Positions 7,523-15,877 of a DNA stretch of 64,000 nt are shown in pieces. This DNA is from Sulfopaludibacter sp035606355. Its GTDB lineage: Bacteria > Acidobacteriota > Terriglobia > Bryobacterales > Bryobacteraceae. The notes under the pieces were generated by a model that was given only the letters and a program-made list of their open reading frames with translations, was not told the origin of the DNA and ran no database searches. Each line of letters opens with the position of its first letter. Within the stretch, counting starts at the first letter, position 1. The translations under genes were made by a program, and so were the position numbers. The stretch lies in assembly GCA_035606355.1 (NCBI GenBank), contig DATNFO010000045.1, forward strand, positions 147,491 through 211,490, read 5' to 3'.

Positions 7523-10500
7523 TTAGAACGTCAGGCGGAGCCCGACTTGGAGGAAGCGCGGCGGCGCGGCCGACGCCGGGGAGCCGTAGCCGGTGACCGG
7601 GCGCAGGATTCCGCCTTGAGCGGTGTAGGCGACGTTGTACAGGCTGGTTGTGTATTGGTGATTCAGCGCGTTAAACGCTTCGAGGAAGATCTTGGCTTGT
7701 ACTCGCTCGGTAAACGGCAGCGTTCGCGTGATTCGCGCATCCACGTTCGCTTCGCTTCCGATCTTCAGACTGTTGACCGGGAGGAAGGGGACTCGATTCC
7801 AGCCTCCGGAACCGTTCAGCGACGTGAGGTAGATGAGGTTCGCGTTGGCGAACTGCTGGCCGCCCGTCATGTAGAGCAGCGGCGTTTCGGGAAGCGAGGA
7901 GCCGTAGGTTCCGGTGGCGGAGAAGACCCATCCGTTGATGAAGAAGCGGGCGGGCAGTGAGTTATTGCCTTTCAGGAACGGCGGCTGCCAAACCAGGTTT
8001 CCGGCGATGCGGTTGCGCTGATCGAAATTGGAGTTGCCCTGATCGTTGCGGAAATTGCCGGGGAGCGTTGTCGCGGGAACGACTCCTCCGACGACCGGCG
8101 GACCGGACACGTCATCGGTGGCGTGGCTCCAGGTGTACTCGGCTTGCAGGCTAAGACCGTAGAGCGCCTGCTCGCGGACCTGCATGGTCACGGCGCGGTA
8201 TACGGAGTTGCCCGAGTTGTTGATCTGCCAGACGTGCGCGCTGGCGGGATCGCTTTTGCCGCTGGTGGTAGTGCCGATCGTCTGCAGAGTGTAGACCGGC
8301 GTCTGATACGTACCCGTGTTGCTGCCCGCGGCGTTCTGGATGGTGTAGGTTTCGAAACCGAACGTCGGCGCAGTTTGCACGGGACCGGTGAGGTTCTGAT
8401 CCGTGGCGGTCCACATTCGTTTGGTGCGCTGATCGACGTACGTCACGGCGACGGCGGTGCGCGCGTTGACGCGACGCTCAATACCGAGCGTGCCGACCTG
8501 CGCGTACGGATTGCGGAATTTGTTGGTGCCGAACGCGATGTCCTTCATGCCGTTCGGCACGTTGTTGAAGCCGGCGGACACATTCGGAAAGACGAACGAA
8601 CCACTCTGGGTGGGGGTTCCCGTGATGGTGGTCTGGTTGAAGGACGTTTCGGCATAGAGCTCGCGCATGAGCGAGCCGGTGAAAGGCTGATAGAAGAAGC
8701 CGACTCCGCCGCGCACGAGCGTGCGGTCGTTGACCAGATACGTGATGCCGACGCGCGGCGCGAAATTGGTGCTCGGAGAAGCGATGGTGCCGGTTTGGAA
8801 GTACGCAGTGTTAGGCGCCGGCGGCGCGGGGAACTTCACCTTTTCCCAGCGCACGCCGAGCGTGAGGCGAAGATGGCGGGTGGCGCGCCATTCGTCATTG
8901 GCGAACGCGGAGAGCTGAGTGGAGCGGATATTGGTATTGGGCTCGCCTACGGTCTGCTCGAAAAGCGAGTAGCTGCGCGGCTGGCCGACGGGGAGAAGAT
9001 CCTGCGCGAAAGCGGTGAGGGTGGGGTATGTGTAGTTGCCGAACTGGCCGGGGAGCAGGCTCGCGGCATCGCGGTTGCGATCCATCTCGCCGCCCAGCCG
9101 GATGGAATGAGCGCCCGTGGAGAAGGTGAAGCTATCGGCGAAGCTGTAGCGCGTTTCGGTGAGGGTGGAGGGCGCGTTCGGATTGCCGCCGATGGAAGCC
9201 CCGCCGATGTTCAGGCCGAGCGCTCCGGTTCTGGGATAGAGGGACGGATCGAGTGAGGTGGTGAGGCGGTCGCGATAGACCGCGAGCCGCGCGTCATTGG
9301 TGAGGACGCTGGAAACGGCCGCTGCCCAATCCGCTTTGGCGAAGCGGTTCTCTTCGCGCAGATTGCCGTTGCCACCGACGAGTCCGCCATTCGGCGAAAC
9401 GACTTCGTTATCGAGGCCATTGGGCGCGTTGGCGTGGAGGGCGTTGCCTTCGAGGCTGACCGCGTGGCGGTCACTGCGGCGATAGTCGATGCGCGCAAGG
9501 CCGGAGGTAGAGCCCGGGTTGCTGGAGACGACCTGATTCAGTTGGGGAGAGAGGAACGCGATTGCGGCGGCGCATTGAGCGGCGGTGGCGCGGCAGTTAG
9601 AGGAGAGCGAAGTTCCGTTCGGTCCGGCGAGCAGCGGATTGGCAAGCGTGTTGAGGCCCTGGCGATTGCCGTAGTAGCGCTCGGCATTCAGGAAGAAGTA
9701 GAGTTTGCCGGCGAATATGGGTCCGCCGATGGCGCCTCCAAACTGGCGCTGCTTGTCGTCGGGAGCGAAGGCGGGGGCGAAGCGCGGGGCGGAGCGCCAG
9801 TCGGCGCTGGCCGTGTAGCCGTACAGGGCGCCGTGGAAAGCGTCGATGCCGTTTTGCGTCGCGGCATTGACGTAGCCGCCCATGGCGAACCCCATGTCAG
9901 CGGGGGCGCCGGTGGAGAGCACTTGCGTTTCGTAAATGGAATCGAGGCGAAGTTGGGGCGCGAGCGACGGCGTTTGCAGGTAGTACGTGGTGGTGGTGTT
10001 CACGCCATCGGTATAGACGCCGTTGGTGGAGGGTTCGCCGCGGAAGACGATTGTGCCGGTAGCGCGGTCGCGGACGGCGAGCGGCGCGAGGGAGACGAGC
10101 GGATCCAGCGTGCGCTTGGGGTCGGGCAGATTTTCGAGCTGGCGGCGGGAGATGAGGGTGGAGACGTTGCTGCGCGTTTCCTCGACGGCGGAGGTGAAGC
10201 CGGAGGCGCTGGCGTCCACGTGGTCGACGTTGGTCGCGAGATTCAGGACGACGGAAAAATTCACCGAGTAGCCGATGGAAACATCGAAATCTTTGTACTC
10301 CCAGGCCTGGTAGCCGGTGCGGGTGATCTTGATGTTGTAACCGGTGCCGGGAGTCATTTCGGGCGCAGAGAAGAGGCCGTCATCGGTGGTGGTCATGATG
10401 CGGCGGAGGCCAGTGAGTTCGTTGGTGATGAGGACGGTGGAATCGGGGAGACCGTCGCCATAGGGGTCGCGGACAGTGCCGGTGACCGTGCCGTAGCCGG

Positions 10501-10597
10501 CGACGGTTTGAGCATACGAGCTCAGGGCCGCGGCGAGGACGAGCAGGCAGAGTTTCGGTGCAAGACCGGGCGGGAAGCAGCGCATCGGTTTTCTCAT
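7523..10597 (-). CDS. TonB-dependent receptor-like outer-membrane protein with carboxypeptidase-regulatory domain
   Basis: A 1024-residue outer-membrane protein of the large acidobacterial SusC-like/'OmpA-barrel' family. The chosen ATG at 10597 gives the signal peptide MRKPMRCFPPGLAPKLCLLV...SSYAQT; an in-frame extension upstream is out-of-frame coding of the next gene and was rejected. Mature residues about 35-125 form a carboxypeptidase-regulatory/Cna-B-like fold (GTVTGTVRDPYGDGLPDSTV). A plug-like domain and a long beta-barrel follow, ending in the aromatic C-terminal residue usual for barrel insertion (RFLQVGLRLTF). Likely imports or binds an oligosaccharide or other large solute; no substrate clue is visible. 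Codon use is like its neighbours. Confidence 0.9.
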   Translation of the reverse strand: MRKPMRCFPPGLAPKLCLLVLAAALSSYAQTVAGYGTVTGTVRDPYGDGLPDSTVLITNELTGLRRIMTTTDDGLFSAPEMTPGTGYNIKITRTGYQAWEYKDFDVSIGYSVNFSVVLNLATNVDHVDASASGFTSAVEETRSNVSTLISRRQLENLPDPKRTLDPLVSLAPLAVRDRATGTIVFRGEPSTNGVYTDGVNTTTTYYLQTPSLAPQLRLDSIYETQVLSTGAPADMGFAMGGYVNAATQNGIDAFHGALYGYTASADWRSAPRFAPAFAPDDKQRQFGGAIGGPIFAGKLYFFLNAERYYGNRQGLNTLANPLLAGPNGTSLSSNCRATAAQCAAAIAFLSPQLNQVVSSNPGSTSGLARIDYRRSDRHAVSLEGNALHANAPNGLDNEVVSPNGGLVGGNGNLREENRFAKADWAAAVSSVLTNDARLAVYRDRLTTSLDPSLYPRTGALGLNIGGASIGGNPNAPSTLTETRYSFADSFTFSTGAHSIRLGGEMDRNRDAASLLPGQFGNYTYPTLTAFAQDLLPVGQPRSYSLFEQTVGEPNTNIRSTQLSAFANDEWRATRHLRLTLGVRWEKVKFPAPPAPNTAYFQTGTIASPSTNFAPRVGITYLVNDRTLVRGGVGFFYQPFTGSLMRELYAETSFNQTTITGTPTQSGSFVFPNVSAGFNNVPNGMKDIAFGTNKFRNPYAQVGTLGIERRVNARTAVAVTYVDQRTKRMWTATDQNLTGPVQTAPTFGFETYTIQNAAGSNTGTYQTPVYTLQTIGTTTSGKSDPASAHVWQINNSGNSVYRAVTMQVREQALYGLSLQAEYTWSHATDDVSGPPVVGGVVPATTLPGNFRNDQGNSNFDQRNRIAGNLVWQPPFLKGNNSLPARFFINGWVFSATGTYGSSLPETPLLYMTGGQQFANANLIYLTSLNGSGGWNRVPFLPVNSLKIGSEANVDARITRTLPFTERVQAKIFLEAFNALNHQYTTSLYNVAYTAQGGILRPVTGYGSPASAAPPRFLQVGLRLTF

Positions 10598-10653
10598 TCG
10601 ATCTATTGATTTTAGCTGTGCCCGGGCCGGAATTCCAGCGTGCCGATTGCGCG

Positions 10654-11328
10654 TCAGAGTTTCCGCAAGGGCACGGGTGGGAGGCCGGGCTCGCGGTGTT
10701 CGAGGCCGTGGGGGAATCGGCGAGTTGGTTCGAAGCCGCCGTTCGGGAGGAATTGGGGCGGATCGGGGTTGCGGCGGGGGTGGACGGGCGGTTGCGGGTT
10801 GGGGCGCGGGGCGGCGGGCGGGGTCTCGGGCGGCGCGTTGAGGAACGAAGCCAATTCTTCGGAAGTGGTCTGGTTTGTTTGCCTTTGGAGGGCCTGGAGA
10901 TCTTTGAGGGCGCTGTGAAAGTTGCGTTCGGCGGCGTTGATGCGGCGCTGCAACCGTTCGAGGACGCAGTCGTTGGCCTCGTAGGAGATGGGGACGTCGA
11001 ACTGCGAGTGAGGGGAGGTGGTGAGGGCCATGTCGGCATTGAGGAGCATAGGCTCCATGCGGAAGAGGCGGCGCTGGAGCCATTCGGCGCGGATGAGGCG
11101 GTCGAGGCAGGCGCGCATTTCGGGAGTGGCGGGTTGGTGCTGGAGGTAATACTCGGCGGTGAGGCGCGCGAGGGCGGCCGAGTCCTCGCCGGGGAGGAGC
11201 TGGGCTTCGGAATCGACTCCGGATTTCAGGGCGTTGCGGGCGCTAACGGCTTTGCCGGCCGCGGTGCGGGGGCCGGTGGACTTCTGTGCATTTTTGCGAT
11301 TGGCGGCGATTTGCTTGCGTGTCGACAT
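10654..11328 (-). CDS. Conserved acidobacterial hypothetical protein (KSTGPRTAAGK family)
   Basis: A 224-residue cytoplasmic protein starting MSTRKQIAANRKNAQKSTGP and continuing RTAAGKAVSARNALKSG. This N-terminal signature is shared by many paralogous hypothetical proteins in Acidobacteriota and Planctomycetes (recalled, not searched). A helical middle (ERLQRRINAAERNFHSALKDLQALQRQ, split here as a coiled-coil-like stretch around residues 120-150) precedes a proline-rich tail. No catalytic motif is visible; the basic N-terminus could bind nucleic acid. It lies 56 nt upstream of the receptor gene on the same strand. Function unknown. Confidence 0.75.
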   Translation of the reverse strand: MSTRKQIAANRKNAQKSTGPRTAAGKAVSARNALKSGVDSEAQLLPGEDSAALARLTAEYYLQHQPATPEMRACLDRLIRAEWLQRRLFRMEPMLLNADMALTTSPHSQFDVPISYEANDCVLERLQRRINAAERNFHSALKDLQALQRQTNQTTSEELASFLNAPPETPPAAPRPNPQPPVHPRRNPDPPQFLPNGGFEPTRRFPHGLEHREPGLPPVPLRKL

Positions 11329-11464
11329 GGCGTACTTCCGATTTCAGGCTGGCACGAGGGTAGGCGGATGGCGGTGATTGCGCAGTCGGAAGCGGCCGCA
11401 GCGGGCGTTTGGAATGTGGCGGTTGCGGGGGCGAGAATTATTTTGCGTTTGGGAGTGAATGGAA

Positions 11465-11872
11465 TCACTTCCCTGCGAAGAACCAGTGGACTCCGTATTT
11501 ATCCGCCATGTGTCCGTAGGTTCCGAAGGGCATCTGGCGCAGGTCGTCCAGCAGATCTTTGTCGGCTCCGTCGGCGAGTTTGTCGAAGACGGCCCGCAGC
11601 TCGGGGTAGGCGCCGCCGCTGACATAGATTGCGACAGTGTTGCCCTGCTTGGGATGGCGGGTGGGATGAAGCCAGTCTGTCGCGGAGAACTCCACGAGTC
11701 CGCTCTTCAGGTGGGCGTTCGCCACCTTTTGGTGCTGCGCGGCGGGGATCTGCGCCTTCATCGGCGTATCGGCAATTTTGGTGACGGTCAATTCGCCGCC
11801 GAAACAGGCTTGGTAGAACGCCATGGCTTCCGCGCAGTTTCCTTCGAATAAGAGGAACGGTGTGACTTGCAT
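11465..11872 (-). CDS. VOC-fold (PhnB/glyoxalase-like) protein
   Basis: A 135-residue protein of the PhnB-like branch of the vicinal-oxygen-chelate superfamily. The start MQVTPFLLFEGNCAEAMAFY and the downstream ACFGGEL are typical, as is the end FGTYGHMADKYGVHWFF. The ATG at 11872 was preferred to longer in-frame starts because family homology begins there. Members are single-domain dimers; many have no known substrate. It stands alone between a TPR gene and a hypothetical gene, so context does not suggest a role. Confidence 0.88.
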   Translation of the reverse strand: MQVTPFLLFEGNCAEAMAFYQACFGGELTVTKIADTPMKAQIPAAQHQKVANAHLKSGLVEFSATDWLHPTRHPKQGNTVAIYVSGGAYPELRAVFDKLADGADKDLLDDLRQMPFGTYGHMADKYGVHWFFAGK

Positions 11873-11958
11873 GTTTTGATAATACCGAGGAAGGCACGTC
11901 CGCGCTCCGCGCGGATTTGGGACCGGCCGGGAGACCGGCGGATACCAAACCATACCGT

Positions 11959-12303
11959 TTAGGGTTCGGGGATTTGGTGTTTGGCGAGGAGCTCGACGGC
12001 GGTATCGAGGCCGTGGTTTTGGGCGGCTCTCGCGTGGGCCCAGGCGGCTTTGTAGTCTCCTTTCACGGCGTACATTTCGGTGAGGGCTGCGTGGGCGGGG
12101 GCGTACGTGGAGTCCAGATGGACGGCGTGCAGGAGCAGGGCCAACGCTTCATCCTGCTTGTTTTCGATGCGGTAGAGTTGCGCCAGGTGGTGGTAAGGGC
12201 GCGGGTTGGCGGGCTCTCTGGCGATCCACGCCTTCTGCTCGGCGATGTGCTTGTGGGTTTCTTCCGACAGCGCGGGTTGGATGAGTTCGTCTTTCCAGTT
12301 CAT
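11959..12303 (-). CDS. Small TPR-repeat protein
   Basis: 114 residues with about two to three tetratricopeptide units (ANPRPYHHLAQLYRIENKQ, DSTYAPAHAALTEMYAVKGD, YKAAWAHARAAQNHG). No signal peptide, so probably a cytoplasmic protein-interaction module. Its ATG overlaps the stop of the glycerate kinase gene as ATGA (12300-12303), which indicates translational coupling. The partner is unknown. Confidence 0.8.
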   Translation of the reverse strand: MNWKDELIQPALSEETHKHIAEQKAWIAREPANPRPYHHLAQLYRIENKQDEALALLLHAVHLDSTYAPAHAALTEMYAVKGDYKAAWAHARAAQNHGLDTAVELLAKHQIPEP

Positions 12304-13586
12304 TTGATTAGCAGGATTCTGACGTCGGCAACATTGGTGTTGGTCGGGCCGGTGATGATGAGATCGGAGAGCGGTTCGAAGTAGTTGTAGGAATCGTTGC
12401 CCGCGAGGTAGCGCGCGGCTTCGGGGTTGCGGGCCAGCGTGTCTCCGTCGGCGATCGCTCCGGCGGCATCGGTGGGACCATCGGTGCCGTCGGTCCCGGC
12501 GCTGAGAACGACGGTGTTCGGCTGGCCGGCGAGGTCAATCGCCGCGGCGAGCGCGAATTCCTGATTGCGGCCTCCCTTCCCTTCCCCTTTGATCGTGACG
12601 GTGGTTTCTCCACCGGAGATGAGGGCGGCCGGAGGCTTGACGGGATGACCGGTGGCGGCGATCTCCCGGGCGATGGCAGCGTGCATGCGCGCGACGTCTC
12701 GCGTTTCGCCTCCGATGGTGCTGGAGAGAATCAGGGTGCGGTAGCCGAGCTCCTTCGCTTTTTTCGCCGCGCTATCAAGTGCCAGGCGATTGCTGCCGAT
12801 TACTGTGTTGCGCACGCGCTTGAATAAGGGGTCGTCGGGTTTCGGAGTTTCGGCGACGGTTCCCGCGATACCGGCTTCGATGCGGTCGCGGACCGCGGCT
12901 GGAATTCGGTCCTGCAGGTGGTAGCGGCGGAGGATGGCAGCGGCTTGAGCGAAGGTGGAAGCGTCGGGGGCTGTGGGTCCGGAGCCGATGACATCGAGGT
13001 CGTCTCCGATGACGTCGGAGAGGAGCAGGGATTCGACGGTGGCCGGCGCGGCGAGGCGGGCGAGTTGTCCGCCCTTGATGCTCGAGATGTGTTTGCGGAT
13101 GGCGTTGATTTCGTGAATATTGGCGCCGCAGGCGAGGAGGAGGCGGGTGACGGCCTGCTTTTCTTCCAGGGTAACGGGGGCGGCAGGCAAAGGCAGCAGG
13201 GCGGAAGCGCCGCCGGAGATGAGGCAGATGACGAGGTCATTTGGGCCGGCGGATTCGGCGAGAGCGGCGATGCGCGCGGCTCCGGCTACGCCCGCGGCAT
13301 CGGGGACGGGGTGACCGCATTCGTTGAGCTCGATGCGGCGGAGTTTGGCGAGGTGTCCATATTTGACGTTGACGAAGCCGGCGGTGATGCGGCGGCCGAG
13401 GACGCGTTCGGCCGCGAGGGCCATAGAGGCTCCGGCTTTACCTGCGCCGAGAACGTAGATGTTGCGGAAGCGGGAGATATCGAGCGATTGCAAGCGGCGG
13501 GTGACGGCGTCCGCGGGGGCGGCAGCAGCGAGAGCCGCCTTGAAGATGGCGAGGGCGTGGCGGCGGAGAGTTTTCGTGGAGTTCAT
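12300..13586 (-). CDS. Glycerate 2-kinase (DUF4147/MOFRL family)
   Basis: A 428-residue enzyme expected to phosphorylate D-glycerate with ATP to 2-phosphoglycerate. It shows the N-terminal VLGAGKAGASMA motif, the CLISGGASALLPLP loop, SDVIGDDLDVIGSGPTAPD, and the C-terminal MOFRL domain (ALISGGETTVTIKG, GGRNQEFALAAAI, AGTDGTDGPTDAAGA). The length matches the family. It sits in a tightly overlapping operon (ATGA at both ends, 13583-13586 and 12300-12303) between shikimate kinase and a TPR protein. It is probably a glycerate salvage step feeding lower glycolysis. Confidence 0.93.
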   Translation of the reverse strand: MNSTKTLRRHALAIFKAALAAAAPADAVTRRLQSLDISRFRNIYVLGAGKAGASMALAAERVLGRRITAGFVNVKYGHLAKLRRIELNECGHPVPDAAGVAGAARIAALAESAGPNDLVICLISGGASALLPLPAAPVTLEEKQAVTRLLLACGANIHEINAIRKHISSIKGGQLARLAAPATVESLLLSDVIGDDLDVIGSGPTAPDASTFAQAAAILRRYHLQDRIPAAVRDRIEAGIAGTVAETPKPDDPLFKRVRNTVIGSNRLALDSAAKKAKELGYRTLILSSTIGGETRDVARMHAAIAREIAATGHPVKPPAALISGGETTVTIKGEGKGGRNQEFALAAAIDLAGQPNTVVLSAGTDGTDGPTDAAGAIADGDTLARNPEAARYLAGNDSYNYFEPLSDLIITGPTNTNVADVRILLIK

Positions 13587-14113
13587 TTGAGCATCGGGTG
13601 GGCGAGGATGGCTTCGGCGGTAACGGAGGGGTCGTCAGAATCGATGGCGATGTGGATGTCGGCGAGCTGATAGTGTTCGCGGCGGGAGTGGAAGAGCTCG
13701 GCAAAACGGTGAGGGTCGGCGGCGAGAGGGCGGTGCGCGGATTGGGCGACGCGGCGTTGCACGGTTTCGAAAGGACAGTCCAGCCAGATGGCGAGGCCGG
13801 CATTCTGGATGAGGTCGCGGTTGGCGGGCTGGCAGAAGGCGCCGCCGCCGAGGGCGAGGACGGCGGGGCGGCCGCGTTCGATCCAATCGACGTGATGGCG
13901 CACGATGCCGGTTTCGATGCGGCGGAATTCATCTTCCCCGCGCGTGGCGAACAGGCTGGTGATGGTGGTCTTTTCGGCGGCTTCGATTTCGGTGTCGGTA
14001 TCGAAGAAGCTCCAGCCGAGGCGGCGGGCGAGTTCGCGTCCGACGGTGGATTTGCCGGCGGCCATGAAGCCGACGATGTAGAGGCCGGGGGTGCGCTTCA
14101 GTCGGAGGTGCAT
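13583..14113 (-). CDS. aroK: Shikimate kinase
   Basis: A 176-residue P-loop kinase that phosphorylates shikimate at the 3-OH in chorismate and aromatic amino-acid synthesis. Visible motifs are the Walker A GFMAAGKST (residues 15-23), FFDTDTEIE for the DxD substrate/Mg site, FRRIE with the conserved Arg-Glu, ALGGGAF for the Walker B-like GGG, and a lid Arg near HRPLAAD. It is the first gene of a three-gene operon with glycerate 2-kinase. No other aro gene is nearby. Confidence 0.93.
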   Translation of the reverse strand: MHLRLKRTPGLYIVGFMAAGKSTVGRELARRLGWSFFDTDTEIEAAEKTTITSLFATRGEDEFRRIETGIVRHHVDWIERGRPAVLALGGGAFCQPANRDLIQNAGLAIWLDCPFETVQRRVAQSAHRPLAADPHRFAELFHSRREHYQLADIHIAIDSDDPSVTAEAILAHPMLK

Positions 14114-14140
14114 AGGGTTATGAGGGGCAGTGTCGATTCA

Positions 14141-14358
14141 CCACAGAGACACAGAGGACGCCGAGAGAGCACAGAGAAAGGCAACGGCCTGGCGGCATAG
14201 GCACAGCGCGACAAGCCGCAAACGGATTGGGGCGCCGTTCCGTTTGGGTTTGCGGCAGCGCAATTACCACAGAGACACAGAGGACGCCGAGAGGGCACAG
14301 AGAAGAGGTCGGATTGGTTTTCTCTGTGTCCTCTGTGCGTTCTCTGTGCCTCTGTGGT
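14141..14358. repeat. CACAGAG-type intergenic repeats, two direct and one inverted
   Basis: Near-identical 38-nt units lie at 14141-14178 and 14267-14304 (ACAGAGACACAGAGGACG core), and an inverted relative at 14320-14358 (TTCTCTGTGTCCTCTGTG) can pair with the second unit. A separate inverted pair, GCCGCAAAC and GTTTGCGGC, lies between 14214 and 14257. They fill the aroK-SDR gap and generate spurious open frames rich in HRDTEDAERAQR; no gene is called in 14114-14397. Confidence 0.85.
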
Positions 14359-14397
14359 GGGATTACGATGCTTCATGGATTGTGGTGGAGATCGGCT

Positions 14398-15171
14398 TCA
14401 TGCGGTCCCGTTGATTTTGGCCATTCGGCTTTCTACGAAGCCGGGGAAGAGGCGCATGGCGGCTATCAGCAGCCAGCCGGTTTTTGGGGTTACGACCGTT
14501 CTGGCATTTCGCTCTACTCCGCGGCGGATGTCGCGGGCGCATTCGGCGGCGGTTATGGCTAGCGAGCGCGCCTGTTTGATTCCGGCCGGCGGTTGCCCGG
14601 CGATCACGTTCTTTTGAAATGCCGTTTGGACGTAGCCCGGGCAGACGATCAGGGTGCGTATGCCGTCGCGGCGGAGTTCCATGCGCAAGCCTTCGGTCCA
14701 CGAGCCGAGCGCGTACTTGGAGGCGCTATAGAGATTCATCCACGGAAGGGTCATTTTTCCGGCGATGGAGCCGATATTCACAATCATGCCACCGTGGCGC
14801 TCGCGCATGTGGGGGATGGCGAGGCGGGCGAGTGCGAGGGGGACGAAAAAGTTCAGCTCCAGGAGAGCGCGGACTTCGTCTTCGGGTGCGCTCCAGGAGG
14901 GTCCGTAGAGACCGGCTCCGGCGTTGTTGATCAGGATATCGATGCCGTTGTAACGATCGAGTGTGGCGGCGATGAGGCGGGCGCGATGCGCGGGGTCGGT
15001 GAGGTCTCCGGCGGTGAGGAGCGCATCGGGGGGTGAGTTGAGGCGGAGGGCGGATTCGTTGCGGGCGGTGAGAGAGAGACGGGCTCCGGCGCGCGCGAAT
15101 TCGGCGGCGCAGGCTGCGCCGATGCCTTGGGAGGCTCCGGTGATGAGTACGACCTTTCCTTCCAGGGTCAT
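14398..15171 (-). CDS. Short-chain dehydrogenase/reductase
   Basis: A 257-residue classical SDR with the TGASQGIG nucleotide-binding motif (from residue 11), the NNAG motif, the catalytic Ser in NIGSIAG and the YSASK Tyr-Lys pair. The C-terminal extension (KTGWLLIAAMRLFPGFVESRM) is hydrophobic and may associate with the membrane, as in SDRs acting on lipids. ATG at 15171 was chosen because the beta-1 strand (LEGKVVLITGAS) starts right after it. Divergently transcribed from the LON-domain gene with a 68-nt gap. The substrate is not identifiable. Confidence 0.9.
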   Translation of the reverse strand: MTLEGKVVLITGASQGIGAACAAEFARAGARLSLTARNESALRLNSPPDALLTAGDLTDPAHRARLIAATLDRYNGIDILINNAGAGLYGPSWSAPEDEVRALLELNFFVPLALARLAIPHMRERHGGMIVNIGSIAGKMTLPWMNLYSASKYALGSWTEGLRMELRRDGIRTLIVCPGYVQTAFQKNVIAGQPPAGIKQARSLAITAAECARDIRRGVERNARTVVTPKTGWLLIAAMRLFPGFVESRMAKINGTA

Positions 15172-15235
15172 TGTCAGGCTTGATTGTACCAGCGGGGGTG
15201 TGCGGCGCTGGACAGGCGAAACGGGCGGCGCCACC

Positions 15236-15241
15236 TATAAT
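15236..15241 (+). promoter_or_regulatory. Possible -10 box (TATAAT) at the start of the LON-domain gene
   Basis: A perfect TATAAT overlaps the upstream candidate ATG (15240) of the LON-domain gene. If used, transcription would begin near 15248-15249, exactly at the second in-frame ATG, giving a leaderless mRNA. No convincing -35 at 17 nt is present. Confidence 0.3.
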
Positions 15242-15875
15242 GGGGGACATGGCCGGCGCGCTTCTGCCCCTTTTTCCGCTGCATGTGGTGGTGTTTCCCC
15301 GGACGGCTTTGCCGCTTCACATTTTTGAAGAGCGCTATAAGGAGATGGTGGGAAACGCGATCCGCGACAATTCCGAGTTCGGCGTGGTGCTGGCCAAGGA
15401 AGAGGGAATCGTGAACGCGGGGTGCACGGTGGTGGTGGATCAACTGCTGCAGATGCATCCGGACGGGCGCATGGACGTGGTGACGAATGGCCGGCGGCGG
15501 TTTGAGATTCAATCGCTGAACGAAGACAAGGAGTATCTGCAGGCAGAGGTCGCCTACTTCGACGATGACGATTTCGCGCCCGCGCCCGCGGAGTTGCGGA
15601 ACGAGACGCTCTCGCAGTGGCGTGTGCTGAGCAAGTTCGGAGCGGCGAGTGAACGGGAACCGAACCTGGAAGATCCGCAATTGAGCTTTCAGGTGGCGCA
15701 GATGGTGCCGGACCTGGACTTTCAGAACTCTCTATTGCGGCATCGCAGCGAGACGGCGCGCCTGCGGCAATTGAACAAGTATCTGGCGGAGTACATTCCG
15801 CGGCAGAAGACCATCGAACGGATGAAGGCGATTGCGCCGACGAACGGGTTCGGAGGCAAGCCGGCGGGGATATAG
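15240..15875 (+). CDS. LON peptidase substrate-binding domain protein
   Basis: About 211 residues consisting only of the Lon N-terminal substrate-binding (PUA-like) fold: LLPLFPLHVVVFPRTALPLH, FEERYKEMV, GVVLAKEEGIVNAGCTV and the helical C-terminus (SETARLRQLNKYLAEYIPRQ). No ATPase or Ser-Lys protease domain follows, so it is a stand-alone adaptor-like protein. Starts at 15240 or 15249 are both possible; a TTG further upstream was rejected. It leads a plus-strand operon with a TonB-family and a HAD gene (2-nt gap to the next). Confidence 0.9.
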   Translation: MGDMAGALLPLFPLHVVVFPRTALPLHIFEERYKEMVGNAIRDNSEFGVVLAKEEGIVNAGCTVVVDQLLQMHPDGRMDVVTNGRRRFEIQSLNEDKEYLQAEVAYFDDDDFAPAPAELRNETLSQWRVLSKFGAASEREPNLEDPQLSFQVAQMVPDLDFQNSLLRHRSETARLRQLNKYLAEYIPRQKTIERMKAIAPTNGFGGKPAGI

Positions 15876-15877
15876 GG

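Noticed and set aside
10598..11083. N-terminal extension of the TonB-receptor-like gene
   Set aside because: The extra 162 residues are Pro/Arg-rich, read through the neighbouring hypothetical gene in another frame, and precede a perfect signal peptide that starts at 10597.
14098..14414. Small proteins encoded in the aroK-SDR gap
   Set aside because: Both strands give short frames made of the CACAGAG repeat translation; these are well-known spurious calls.
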